A stretch of DNA of 32,233 nt from Bacillota bacterium (GCA_021845645.1 JAJZVM010000038.1:1-32233); one strand, 5' to 3'; counted from the first letter of the stretch, positions 8,037-14,994 are shown. Notes: a model not told the origin generated them from the letters alone. Numbers and translations: made by a program.

Positions 8037-8107
8037 AGGTGGCCAGTGCAGCCGCGAAAGAGTCGCACAAAGAATGCATGGGTATCCAAGCGGATCCCTC
8101 CTGACAC
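8037..8107 (-). pseudogene. Relic copy of the primase 5' end
   Basis: 8037-8090 matches 7453-7506 at 48 of 54 positions. The match covers the TTG start and the first 17 or so codons (LDTHAFF.RLFRGCTGHL). A ribosome site (AGGAGGG) is also retained. After that the reading frame continues for about 50 codons without any similarity to primase. Five of the six differences are transitions, and several are silent, which suggests the segment was once a functional gene start. It could be the stump of a second primase gene, or a leader peptide that still initiates translation. The remaining 7890-8131 sequence holds no other recognisable gene. Confidence 0.6.
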
Positions 8108-8131
8108 AGGTGGTCGTGGCGGCTTACGCCC

Positions 8132-9322
8132 TCATGGTGACGGGCGGCCTGCTGCGCGCTCGGCGGGCGTTTCCCTGGCGAGGAGCAAGGCCAGGCGATC
8201 GCGCCAGAGCGTCGGGGCAAGACCCTTGAGCTCGAGGACGTCCGGGAGCGGTGGAATCTGGGAGGCCTGCAGTGCAGGCATGGTGCGAAGGTGTGCCCGG
8301 ATCTCGCGGTCCAGGATCTCTCGCTCGGCTTCGGGTAAGGCGAGGAATCGCTCCGCGATCTCCCGCCGGCCAGCATCGTGCTGCGCATGCTGCGCCGCGC
8401 GAGCTTCCTCGGCCAGACGGGCGGCCGCGGCTTGCTCTTCTCGCCGGCGGGCACGCTCGAGTTGCTGCTGCCGACGCCGGTAGGACGCGGGCGGACGCGG
8501 CCACTCCAGGCTGCGGCGGAACCACGCGCCGGGCGAATCGATCGGGGGGAGCTTGGCGGCCGCCCGGGCATCTCGTTCCGCCTCGTACCAAAGGAGGCGC
8601 TCGCGGATCTGGGGTTCTCCGGCCTGGCGGACGAGCAGTTGCGCACTTGCGGCCGGAAGATCGGGCGCGAGCTGTAGAAGGTGGCGCAGCACCTCGGCCT
8701 CGTCCTCCGCTGTTTGGCCTGTTAGCGGCCTTGGGGTCGAGGGTGTGTCAGATGCCGGCTGAGTCGGCGCAGCCGACTGGACAACAACGGTCGTGGCCGC
8801 TTCCGCGCGCGCGTGCGCCTGCGCGCTGTTGTTGTCTGTATTGATCTCCGGAGAAGTACTGATAGGGTGCCACAGGTGATCACGCTGACTGATCACCTGT
8901 GATCTCCCGGCGTGATCACCAGTGATCACGCCGGGCGTCGTGCCGGGCAAACCCTCTTCCGGGGACGCTCCATGGGCTACCTCGGGTGTGTCCCGCAGCG
9001 TGTAGATCGTGCCGACGCGCATCCCGCGGGCGTCGTTGCGCGCGAGCGCGGTCACGTAACCAGTATCGCTAAGTTCTTTGAGAGCCCGGCGGATGGTTGG
9101 CACGCTGACCCCCATGTCTGCGGCGAGCCGCGCATGGGCCGGGAAAGCCTCAAGGGTAGACCAGTTCGCATAGCTGTCGAGGAGTAGGAAGACGCGTACG
9201 GCGTGGCTGCTGATCTCGGGCGATCGCAGGAGCTGCACAGGCACCATGGCGTAGCGCTCGTACCGGCGGACAACCCTGTCGCCTTGCAGAGCTCGGGAAT
9301 CCGAAGGTGCAGCTGCGGACAC
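8132..9322 (-). CDS. Winged-helix replication initiator-like protein
   Basis: 396 residues. An N-terminal winged-helix domain lies at about 24-112: YAMVPVQLLRSPEIS, then LLLDSYANW, a recognition region (LAADMGVSVPTIRRALKELSDTGYV) and a wing. This layout resembles RepA_N and other HTH_36-type plasmid initiators. The middle (about 115-215) is low in structure. The C terminus has a highly charged helical stretch (about 273-330, RRRQQQLERARRREEQ) likely to be a coiled coil, then a helical end domain. The GTG start at 9322 is set by GAGGAGGG 6 bp upstream. The coding sequence contains two perfect DNA palindromes (8871-8935), which would suit an origin inside the initiator gene as known for RepA_N plasmids. 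The role as initiator is inferred from domain, primase neighbour and palindromes; it could also be a transcription factor. Confidence 0.72.
   Translation of the reverse strand: MSAAAPSDSRALQGDRVVRRYERYAMVPVQLLRSPEISSHAVRVFLLLDSYANWSTLEAFPAHARLAADMGVSVPTIRRALKELSDTGYVTALARNDARGMRVGTIYTLRDTPEVAHGASPEEGLPGTTPGVITGDHAGRSQVISQRDHLWHPISTSPEINTDNNSAQAHARAEAATTVVVQSAAPTQPASDTPSTPRPLTGQTAEDEAEVLRHLLQLAPDLPAASAQLLVRQAGEPQIRERLLWYEAERDARAAAKLPPIDSPGAWFRRSLEWPRPPASYRRRQQQLERARRREEQAAAARLAEEARAAQHAQHDAGRREIAERFLALPEAEREILDREIRAHLRTMPALQASQIPPLPDVLELKGLAPTLWRDRLALLLARETPAERAAGRPSP
8871..8935. repeat. Twin perfect palindromes with TGATCAC repeats, candidate replication origin
   Basis: CACAGGTGATCA (8871-8882) pairs with TGATCACCTGTG (8890-8901) around a 7-base loop. 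CCCGGCGTGATCAC (8906-8919) pairs with GTGATCACGCCGGG (8922-8935) around 2 bases. The TGATCAC (once TGATCTC) units start at 8877, 8890, 8900, 8913 and 8923, spaced 13-10-13-10, giving a 23-bp period. That period is not a multiple of three, so protein repetition does not explain it. It lies in the middle of the Rep-like gene. Confidence 0.75.
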
Positions 9323-9347
9323 TGCGTTCCCTCCTCGGGTAGATGGC

Positions 9348-9445
9348 TGTCAGACACGGTCAAGCCCGTAGGCGTGGGGCCTACGGGCCTGAGGTGGGCT
9401 TAAGCGTCAGACGTAGCCGAATCGAGTAGCTTGTTGTGTCAGACG
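9348..9445. promoter_or_regulatory. Cluster of GTCAGAC palindromes upstream of rep
   Basis: CTGTCAGACACG is centred on 9352, CGTCAGACG on 9409 and TGTCAGACG on 9441, all dyads about a central A. A weaker TGTCGGACG lies near 9497. The first resembles the 13-bp palindrome CGTGTCAGACACG at 32198-32210. They occupy the rep leader and promoter region, which suits autoregulation or control by a ribbon-helix-helix protein. Confidence 0.5.
9364..9388. terminator. Strong hairpin in the rep leader
   Basis: GCCCGTAGGC and GCCTACGGGC form a perfect 10-bp stem with a 5-base loop (GTGGG). There is no T-run on either side. It may end transcripts coming from the propeller gene or act in copy control. Confidence 0.45.
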
Positions 9446-9459
9446 ACAAGGAAGGTAAG

Positions 9460-9487
9460 ACCCGTGACGCCTTGTGACGGCGCGGGT
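9460..9487 (-). terminator. Bulged hairpin after the propeller gene
   Basis: On the minus strand ACCCG-CGCC pairs with GGCG-TCA-CGGGT, a 9-bp stem with a 3-base bulge. CTTACCTTCCTT follows. It starts 23 bp past the stop of the propeller gene. Confidence 0.4.
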
Positions 9488-9509
9488 TTGGCGTGTCGGA
9501 CGGCTCTGC

Positions 9510-11825
9510 TTAGGGCGTGCCGCCGGCAGGCGTGACGATAACGTACCAGTCCGTGCCGGTGATGGTGAGGGTAGCGGCTGCGGTGCCGCTCTGGGTCGTT
9601 TCGGCGGAGAACCACTCGGTCTTGCTCGTGCAGCTCTTGGTGCCGTCCGCGAGCACCGTGCAGGACTGCACGAGGCGCGAGTGGCGGTAGTCGATGCGCA
9701 TGGTGTACTGGGCGCTGATCGTACCCTGCCAGGTCATGGTCTGCGGCGGCTGGGGCGGCGGGTAGCCGCTCCAGTTCTCGAGGAAGTTCGCCTGAGCCGT
9801 CAGGCCGCTTGGGACCATGCCCTGCTGAACGCTGGAGATCCAGAACGCGTAGTTGGGCGCTGGGCCCGAGTTCCCCGTGGGATGCGTCACCGTGGCCGAG
9901 ACGAGATAGGCGCCTGTGATCTGATCCCCCGCGGGCAGGGTTGGCTCGGGCACGGTCAGGGTCGCGTAGATCTGGTCGCCAAGCTTCGCCGTGAACGGTG
10001 GGTGCGGGTAGCGCATGCCAGGCAGCGCGTAGGCCTGCAGGGTCAGCTCTCCCCCACCTTCCTGGGCGGGCGGAGGCGGCGTATTGGAGACCACGGTAAG
10101 CGATGCGTCCGCTGTGTAGGTTTGACTGAAGATGTCCGTGGCCGTGACCGGTATCGTGTATGTGCCCTGGTCCGGCGCGTTGAAGGTAGCCGACCAGACG
10201 CCGGGCTCGTAGGCCTGGCCGTCGACGACGATCGGCAAGGGCCCGCCGGATGCTCCTGTCGGCTCCGGGACACGGGAGAGCTGCACTTCTCCGATGCCGG
10301 GGACGTCGGCGACGACGGAGCTCGTCGTGCCATGCCCAGGCGTCCGGGCCGTGAGGGTTTCGGGCGTGGCCGGCGCGGCCGGGTTCGGCTGCACCTGCGC
10401 CGTGAGGGCGTACGGCTGCGGATACCAGATCTCGAGACCGCCTGACCCGCCCGTCGTGAGCGCGTTCGACCAGACAGCCACGACGTGCTGCGGGCCGCCG
10501 TCCACCATGACGGCGGCATAGCTCGGGTTCGTGGCACCGACCGTCTCGTTGATCCAGTAGGGCGTCGCGGGGTTCTGGAACGCGGCGTTCATCACGTAGC
10601 CGGCGGCGTCGTTGACCCACACCTGGTAGACACCGCCGGCGTAGACGACGGACGGCGAGACGAGGCCGATGATGCCGGCGCGATCCACCACGCTCGCGGT
10701 GTCGAGCAAGGCCGCCACTTTGAGGTTCGAGGCGTTCAGGGCGTAGAGGTCCTGGTAGCCGGCGACCACGGCGAACACGTACTGGCCGGCCACCGCGATG
10801 TCGGAGATGTCCATGCGGCCGTCGCCGAGAGACGTGTTTTCGGCCACCAGCGAGCCGCTCTGTGTGAACTCGTAGATGTCGCCGTAGCGGTCCGGCACAT
10901 AAAGGTTCCCGTTGGGTCCGAGGACGACCGAGGAGCTGATGCCGTAGCGGATGACCCCGTCGCCGATCGAACGGTAGGTGCCGGTGGTTGGGTTCATCAC
11001 CACGACGCGCGGGTGGTAGGTCCCGCTCGCATCCGAGCCGTCGACGCCAAAGGCGACGTCGCCATTCGGTAGGACCGTCGGGGACGAGGTGATGATCGCG
11101 TAGGCGCCTGGGTACTGGTCGGAGGTCGTGTATTGCGAGACCGAGGTGACGAAGGCGATGTCAGAAGGTTCCTCAAGCGGCATGCATGTCACACCGCCGT
11201 TCCATGAGCCAACGCAGGCGTAGGGACTTGTCCACTGCTCGCTTGCGCCGCTGGTATTGATGCCCTGAGCGGGCAGCGGAGGCGTAACGGCCGGCGAGGA
11301 GTCCACCTGGTTGGGCTGCTGGTTACGGTTGCCCTTGATGACGTACCACTGCTCTCCAGTGACCTGACCGTTGCTACCTGGCACACCGATCGGCCAGGTG
11401 TAGAGGTACTGGCCGACGCCCATGGCCATGTACTTCCCGTCCGGGGAGACGGACGGCGCGGCCACGCCGGCGACCTCCTCGTGCGTCGAGCCGTCGAAGG
11501 CCATGGCGTAGGCCCAGGCCTTGGTGGGCGGGCTCTGCGCGACGTCGTAGGCGAAGAGATAGCCCTTGGTGCCCGTGTCCTGGTAAGCGTACTGGTAGAG
11601 ATAGCCGCCGTACTCGACGGGCGTGCTGTAGCTCTGCACGCCGGCGACCTGGACATCCACGGGCACGTCCGCATAGATCTGGCCGTAGTTGTCGCCGGTG
11701 TCGAGGGTGCGGTCGCGCAGGTAGTCGGTGCCGAACGTCGGGACGTCGGCCGCTCTGGCGGGTGGCGGGAGCACGAGGGCAGTGAGCGCGAGGGCGAGGA
11801 CCGCGGCAAGGGCACGCAGACGCAA
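9510..11825 (-). CDS. Exported beta-propeller protein with C-terminal Ig-like modules
   Basis: 771 residues. A clear Sec signal peptide (MRLRALAAVLALALTALVL, cleavage near PARA-AD) directs export. From about 60 to 460 there are repeated beta-blade motifs such as APSVSPDGKYMAMG, SSPTVLPNGDVAFG and SSVVLGPNGNLYVPDRYG, typical of PQQ-like or quinoprotein-type propellers. From about 480 to 771 follow Ig-like beta domains with proline-rich linkers (TPPPPAQ, GYPPPQPPQ). There is no membrane anchor, LPXTG or SLH, so it is secreted or bound to another surface protein. Four cysteines occur, two of them near the C terminus. The start is TTG at 11825 behind GGAGG. It follows the anchored stalk protein (11900-12772), and the two may act as a pair at the cell surface. 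The function is not recognised; adhesion, exclusion or ligand sensing are possible. Confidence 0.85.
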   Translation of the reverse strand: MRLRALAAVLALALTALVLPPPARAADVPTFGTDYLRDRTLDTGDNYGQIYADVPVDVQVAGVQSYSTPVEYGGYLYQYAYQDTGTKGYLFAYDVAQSPPTKAWAYAMAFDGSTHEEVAGVAAPSVSPDGKYMAMGVGQYLYTWPIGVPGSNGQVTGEQWYVIKGNRNQQPNQVDSSPAVTPPLPAQGINTSGASEQWTSPYACVGSWNGGVTCMPLEEPSDIAFVTSVSQYTTSDQYPGAYAIITSSPTVLPNGDVAFGVDGSDASGTYHPRVVVMNPTTGTYRSIGDGVIRYGISSSVVLGPNGNLYVPDRYGDIYEFTQSGSLVAENTSLGDGRMDISDIAVAGQYVFAVVAGYQDLYALNASNLKVAALLDTASVVDRAGIIGLVSPSVVYAGGVYQVWVNDAAGYVMNAAFQNPATPYWINETVGATNPSYAAVMVDGGPQHVVAVWSNALTTGGSGGLEIWYPQPYALTAQVQPNPAAPATPETLTARTPGHGTTSSVVADVPGIGEVQLSRVPEPTGASGGPLPIVVDGQAYEPGVWSATFNAPDQGTYTIPVTATDIFSQTYTADASLTVVSNTPPPPAQEGGGELTLQAYALPGMRYPHPPFTAKLGDQIYATLTVPEPTLPAGDQITGAYLVSATVTHPTGNSGPAPNYAFWISSVQQGMVPSGLTAQANFLENWSGYPPPQPPQTMTWQGTISAQYTMRIDYRHSRLVQSCTVLADGTKSCTSKTEWFSAETTQSGTAAATLTITGTDWYVIVTPAGGTP

Positions 11826-11851
11826 GGAGTCCGCCTCCTTCGGATACGCCG

Positions 11852-11877
11852 AAGGCCTGCCGCGAAGGGCAGGCCTT
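11852..11877 (-). terminator. Hairpin between stalk and propeller genes
   Basis: AAGGCCTGCC and GGCAGGCCTT form a perfect 10-bp stem with a 6-base loop, 23 bp past the stop at 11900. No T-run follows, so it may only partly stop transcription into the propeller gene. Confidence 0.5.
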
Positions 11878-11899
11878 GGAGTTTCGGTTTGTCAGGTGG

Positions 11900-12772
11900 T
11901 CAGGCGGCCCGGTGGGCCGTACGGTAGCGTCTGAGTCCCAGCGCTCCTCCAAAGAGAAGCAGCAGTAGGGCGACCCCACCGGCTACATCGCCAACCGGGA
12001 ACGCGTCAGGTGGCATAGCCGCGTGGGGCTTAGGCAGGGTGTTACGGTGCGTGAGCGGGGCGCCTGGGACCGGCAGCGGGACGTTGCGCAGCTCGGGCCC
12101 GACAGGCGGCATGACCACGCCGCCGCTCTTGATCTGCCCCTGCAGCTGTTGCTGTCCGGTCTGGACCTGCGACTGGTAGGCCGGACCGCTCGGCTGCGTC
12201 GGCGCGGGCTCCGTGACCGTCGTCGAGGTGGTCTGCGTAGTCGGCGTTGTGGCGGAGTGGCCGGCGGGCGTGGTTGGCGCCGGAACAGGGTGCGTCGTGC
12301 TGGTCACAGGTTGCGGAGCGCTCGTCACAGGCTGTGTCTCGCCGGGAGGGATGTCCTCCCCGCCGATGGCATCCGGGTTCCAGTTCGCGGCCTTGAGCAC
12401 CGCCGCGACCTGAGGCGAGAGAATCGTCACGTAGCCGTCGCTCGACCCGAAGAACTGCTGGCCAGCGACGGGATCGGGCGTAGCGAAGTAAGCCTCGATC
12501 GGGGCTAGGGAATCGACCGACGTCCAACTCGCGTCGTTCGTGTGGCCAACACCGAAGTTCGGAGGCAAAGTGAAGATGCCTGTTCCCTTGAGCCCATGGC
12601 TGTTCAAGTAAGAGAAGACGATAACGTCGCCGCCGGCACCTCCCTGGTGCGCGGGCACCCAAATCCATCCCTCGAGGGTCTTAGTGCCGAGGGTGGCGGC
12701 CGCGGCCGAAGGGGCTGGAGCGGCGGCGATCGCCAGCGCCAGCAGGCCGCCGAGGACGAAGAGTTTGTGCAT
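11900..12772 (-). CDS. Membrane-anchored surface protein with Pro/Thr stalk
   Basis: 290 residues. It has an N-terminal signal peptide (MHKLFVLGGLLALAIAAAPA, cleavage near ASAAAA) and a globular part at about 27-140. A Thr/Pro/Gln-rich stalk spans about 145-240 (many TTPTT and PVTS units), typical of a wall-spanning and possibly glycosylated spacer. One transmembrane helix lies at about 262-281 (VALLLLLFGGALGL), followed by a basic RRYR tail. The topology is that of a sortase substrate, but no LPXTG is present, so the helix itself is the anchor. The ATG at 12772 follows GAGGTG. Family not recognised. It precedes the secreted propeller protein and may hold it at the surface or contact the partner cell. 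Confidence 0.82.
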   Translation of the reverse strand: MHKLFVLGGLLALAIAAAPAPSAAAATLGTKTLEGWIWVPAHQGGAGGDVIVFSYLNSHGLKGTGIFTLPPNFGVGHTNDASWTSVDSLAPIEAYFATPDPVAGQQFFGSSDGYVTILSPQVAAVLKAANWNPDAIGGEDIPPGETQPVTSAPQPVTSTTHPVPAPTTPAGHSATTPTTQTTSTTVTEPAPTQPSGPAYQSQVQTGQQQLQGQIKSGGVVMPPVGPELRNVPLPVPGAPLTHRNTLPKPHAAMPPDAFPVGDVAGGVALLLLLFGGALGLRRYRTAHRAA

Positions 12773-12825
12773 GTCCTCACCTCACATCCGTGCTAATAGT
12801 ACCACATCTTGGGTCGAGACGAGCA

Positions 12826-13203
12826 TTACGACTCCCCCACCAGCATGATCGTCAGGACGGGCTCTCCTTCGTCACCGGGCCCGCAGAGGGCCTTCACCTG
12901 CACCAGGTGCCTGCGTCCAGCTCCGCGTACGAAGGTCACAGGGAAGCGCAACTCGCTCCCTGATGTCTTGCGGGTCGCCCACGCGAGTAGCGTGAGGACA
13001 TCCCAAAGCCTCCCCTGCTCGCTCTGCCCGAACGACCGGGCCCGATCGTCAGGGACGATCCACTCGCCCCACAAAGCCTGTGAGATCGCAACGGGATACC
13101 GAATACCCGCCTGCCTCGCGAGCTCCGAGACGTCCACGAGCACGCGGTCCTCGATCGCCTGCGCGCGACTGTAGCCATATACCAGGTCGTCCGCACCGAA
13201 CAT
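12826..13203 (-). CDS. DUF6573-type protein
   Basis: 125 residues resembling the plasmid-associated DUF6573 family. The signature near the N terminus is YSRAQAIEDRVLVDVSELA, then YPVAISQALW at about 37-46 and DDRARS..QGRLWDVL at about 52-70. A late beta-rich part has FPVTF and LVQVKALCGPGDEGEPVLTIM. The function of the family is unknown; it is cytosolic and recurs on plasmids and conjugative elements, which fits this setting. The ATG at 13203 follows GGGGAGGG with good spacing. It is separated from the upstream SpoVG-like gene by 346 bp with strong hairpins, so it probably has its own promoter or relies on readthrough. I recognise the family from the N-terminal motif only. Confidence 0.72.
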   Translation of the reverse strand: MFGADDLVYGYSRAQAIEDRVLVDVSELARQAGIRYPVAISQALWGEWIVPDDRARSFGQSEQGRLWDVLTLLAWATRKTSGSELRFPVTFVRGAGRRHLVQVKALCGPGDEGEPVLTIMLVGES

Positions 13204-13549
13204 TCCGGTCCCTCCCCTTGCCGGCTGGCTTCTAGCAGCCCGCCCGGCCTGGCCAGAGCAGATCCCCCGAGCGGAGCGAGGGGTTGCCCCGGTGCCGCGA
13301 GGCCAGGAGGCGCGCAGCGCCAGAGAGGGATACCGGAGCGCCCGCAGGGCGGGAGGATATGCTCGCGATCCTGGCCGGAGCGGACGTCCGGGGCGATATG
13401 CTCAGGAAAGGCCGGGCACTGCTCCCGTTCGGAGACCTGCGGTCCCTGCCAGCGGGCTCGGGCGAAGGCATCGAGGCCCGCCCAGAGGACGCGGACGCCG
13501 GCAGCGCCGGCGTCCGCGCGCATGGGTTTCACAGGAGTTGGAATTGGGG
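13204..13549. other. Structured non-coding gap
   Basis: No credible gene is present on either strand. The gap contains an imperfect direct repeat: CCGGAGCG followed about 15-22 bp later by GATATGCTC, at 13333-13364 and again at 13375-13403. It also contains several GC-rich inverted repeats and the strong hairpin at 13490-13518. It could hold a small RNA, an antisense control region or a promoter for the DUF6573-type gene. Nothing identifies a known RNA family. Confidence 0.5.
13490..13518 (-). terminator. Strong hairpin after the first SpoVG-like gene
   Basis: CGCGGACGCCGGC and GCCGGCGTCCGCG form a perfect 13-bp stem with a 3-base loop, 31 bp past the stop at 13550. No T-run follows. It is the most stable hairpin in this gap and probably marks the end of the transfer operon or an RNA processing point. 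Confidence 0.55.
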
Positions 13550-13843
13550 CTATCGTGCAGCGGCTCGGTCGTCCGTATGCTCGGCTGCGATCTCGCGCTG
13601 GTAGCGACCGAGCACAGCCTTGTTGAGTTCGTCGCGGTCCTCCCTGGTGGTGGGATAGGCGATGTCCTGGTATTCGCCGTTGCCCTTCTGGTGGCTCGGC
13701 AAGCTGACGAAGGGGCCATTCTGGCCCTGGACGATGCGGACCCCACGGACGGCCCATTCTCCGCCGAGGGTGAGGTCGCAGATCCCGAGCAGGTGGTCGT
13801 CGCGGTTCTCGAAGACGTTCATGTGCTTGACCTTGATGTCCAT
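13550..13843 (-). CDS. spoVG: SpoVG-family regulator, copy 1
   Basis: 97 residues with the whole SpoVG fold: MDIKVKHMNVF at the start, then GICDLTLGGEWAVRGVRIVQ, GPFVSLPS at about 43-50, GEYQDIAYP at about 55-63 and a C-terminal helix (AVLGRYQREIA). SpoVG proteins are small dimers that bind DNA or RNA and modulate gene expression, and in Bacillus they affect sporulation and septation. The ATG at 13843 follows GGGAG with good spacing; longer open frames upstream are not SpoVG-like. The 12-residue charged tail after the domain (EHTDDRAAAR) is similar in position to the clade-variable SpoVG C terminus that influences nucleic-acid specificity. It lies just downstream of a paralogue, separated by a 15-bp hairpin. 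Confidence 0.9.
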   Translation of the reverse strand: MDIKVKHMNVFENRDDHLLGICDLTLGGEWAVRGVRIVQGQNGPFVSLPSHQKGNGEYQDIAYPTTREDRDELNKAVLGRYQREIAAEHTDDRAAAR

Positions 13844-13882
13844 GGCAGTCTCCCTTCTAGCGGGCGCCGCAGTAGACGTGGG

Positions 13883-13915
13883 CGGCCCTCCCGACGTCGC
13901 ACGTCGGGAGGGCCG
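13883..13915. terminator. Perfect 15-bp hairpin between the two SpoVG-like genes
   Basis: CGGCCCTCCCGACGT and ACGTCGGGAGGGCCG pair perfectly around CGC. A short T-stretch (TTTCAGTTT) follows only on the plus strand. For the minus-strand genes it more likely adjusts relative expression or mRNA stability than terminates completely. Confidence 0.5.
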
Positions 13916-13932
13916 TTTCAGTTTCGCCGGGA

Positions 13933-14205
13933 TCAGGCGCCGGCGGCCATGCCGCGATAGGCCTGCAGCACTGCCGCGTCCAATGATTCGCGGATCTCCC
14001 TGCGCAGCGGGTGGACGACGTCGTAGTAGACGTCGTTGCCGTCCTTCTGCGTCTTGCGCTGCGGCAGGGCGACGAAGAGCTTGTCGCCGGTCTGGACGAC
14101 GCGTACGCCGTGGATCATCCACTGACCATCGAGTTCCACCGTGGCGATGGCCACGGTAGGACCGTCGTCTCCGACGCGCTGGATCTGCTTGACCTTGAGG
14201 TCCAA
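13933..14205 (-). CDS. spoVG: SpoVG-family regulator, copy 2
   Basis: 90 residues from the TTG at 14205. This start aligns exactly with copy 1 (MDLKVKQIQ against MDIKVKHMN) and has GGGGG 8 bp upstream. A GTG at 14214 would add three residues but sits directly on the ribosome site. SpoVG landmarks: VAIATVELDGQWMIHGVRVVQ, KLFVALPQRK and DVYYDVVHP, then a helical end. Identity to copy 1 looks modest (roughly a third), so the duplication is old or the two came from different sources, and they may form heterodimers or bind different targets. It is placed between the HD-GYP gene and copy 1 in the same direction. Confidence 0.88.
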   Translation of the reverse strand: MDLKVKQIQRVGDDGPTVAIATVELDGQWMIHGVRVVQTGDKLFVALPQRKTQKDGNDVYYDVVHPLRREIRESLDAAVLQAYRGMAAGA

Positions 14206-14277
14206 CTGACACACCCCCTTCCCTGTACATGGGCGCGGGGCTGGCGCGGTGCAGCCGCCATCATCCTTTCGGTGGTG

Positions 14278-14967
14278 CTAGCGTGAGGCGGGGGCGACCT
14301 GGGGTGCCACGGGCTCGGGCTCCAGCCCGAGCCGCTTGGAGCGGGAGGGCACCGGCAGGCGGTGGAGGCGTTCGATGGCCTCAAGAATGCCCTCGTCGAA
14401 GCCGCCGATCTGTGAGCGCATGAGTTTCAGGGCCCGCACGGGAGCCAGGGCTTCCCGGTATGCGCGGCGGCTCGTGAGCGCGTCGTAGACGTCGACGGCC
14501 CGTGCCAGGCGCAGGACGAGCGGCACCTGCGGTCCGCGCAGGCCGCGAGGGTAGCCCTCGCCGTCGGTGCGCTCGTGGTGGCCGCCGGCAATGACCGCGG
14601 CCACGGTCCAGAAGTGGGAAGCATCCGGATCGCGGGGGCGCCAGCGTTCCGCCAGGCGCCGGAGCGCCTGCTCACCATAGGAGGTGTGCTGGCGCACGAG
14701 GGCTATCTCTTCAGGCCCGAGCGATGCAGGTTTGCGCAGAAGCGCGGCGGGGATGCGGAGCTTGCCGAGGTCGTGCACGGCCATGGCTGGGGCCCAGATG
14801 CCGGCGTCTTCCGGCAGCGCCGTGTGCTCGCGCAGTCCCTCGATCAGGGTGGCTGCGAGCTCTTCCACGCGCAGTGCGTGCGCCTGGCCGGAGCCCGCGT
14901 ACCCCTCTTCGTGGTACGCGACGAGCTCTGCGAGGAAGCGGGCATACTCCTGAGGGTCGTGCGGCAA
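14278..14967 (-). CDS. HD-GYP cyclic-di-GMP phosphodiesterase
   Basis: 229 residues, essentially a stand-alone HD-GYP domain. The metal-binding set is intact: H30, H65-D66 (HDLGKLRIP with K69), H94, H130-H131 and D159. The name motif GYP is at 138-140 within ERTDGEGYPRGLRG, followed by AVDVYDALTSRRAYREA. HD-GYP enzymes hydrolyse cyclic di-GMP to pGpG or GMP. No receiver, sensor or membrane domain is attached, so control must come from expression or partners. The start is TTG at 14967 with AAGGAGG 8 bp upstream. It lies immediately downstream of the Tad pilus genes in the same direction, so it may set the c-di-GMP level that governs pilus activity or lifestyle. A proline-rich tail follows from about 205. 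Confidence 0.93.
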   Translation of the reverse strand: MPHDPQEYARFLAELVAYHEEGYAGSGQAHALRVEELAATLIEGLREHTALPEDAGIWAPAMAVHDLGKLRIPAALLRKPASLGPEEIALVRQHTSYGEQALRRLAERWRPRDPDASHFWTVAAVIAGGHHERTDGEGYPRGLRGPQVPLVLRLARAVDVYDALTSRRAYREALAPVRALKLMRSQIGGFDEGILEAIERLHRLPVPSRSKRLGLEPEPVAPQVAPASR

Positions 14968-14994
14968 GGGGTGGGCCTCCTTCTTGAGGGCGGT

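Noticed and set aside
11900..12772. LPXTG sortase substrate
   Set aside because: The C-terminal helix and basic tail fit, but no LPXTG-like motif precedes them.
12936..13757. Minus-strand frame of 273 codons crossing the 13204-13549 gap
   Set aside because: It overlaps the real SpoVG and DUF6573-type genes in another frame and shows no domain or credible start.
5239..14213. Additional GTGTCAG half-sites near the starts at 5251, 8107 and 14214
   Set aside because: They are only half of the palindrome; about four such 7-mers are expected by chance in a window this long.
13550..14230. 226-residue start for the first SpoVG gene
   Set aside because: The extra N-terminal part is a shadow of the second SpoVG gene; the ATG at 13843 has its own ribosome site and gives a normal SpoVG length.
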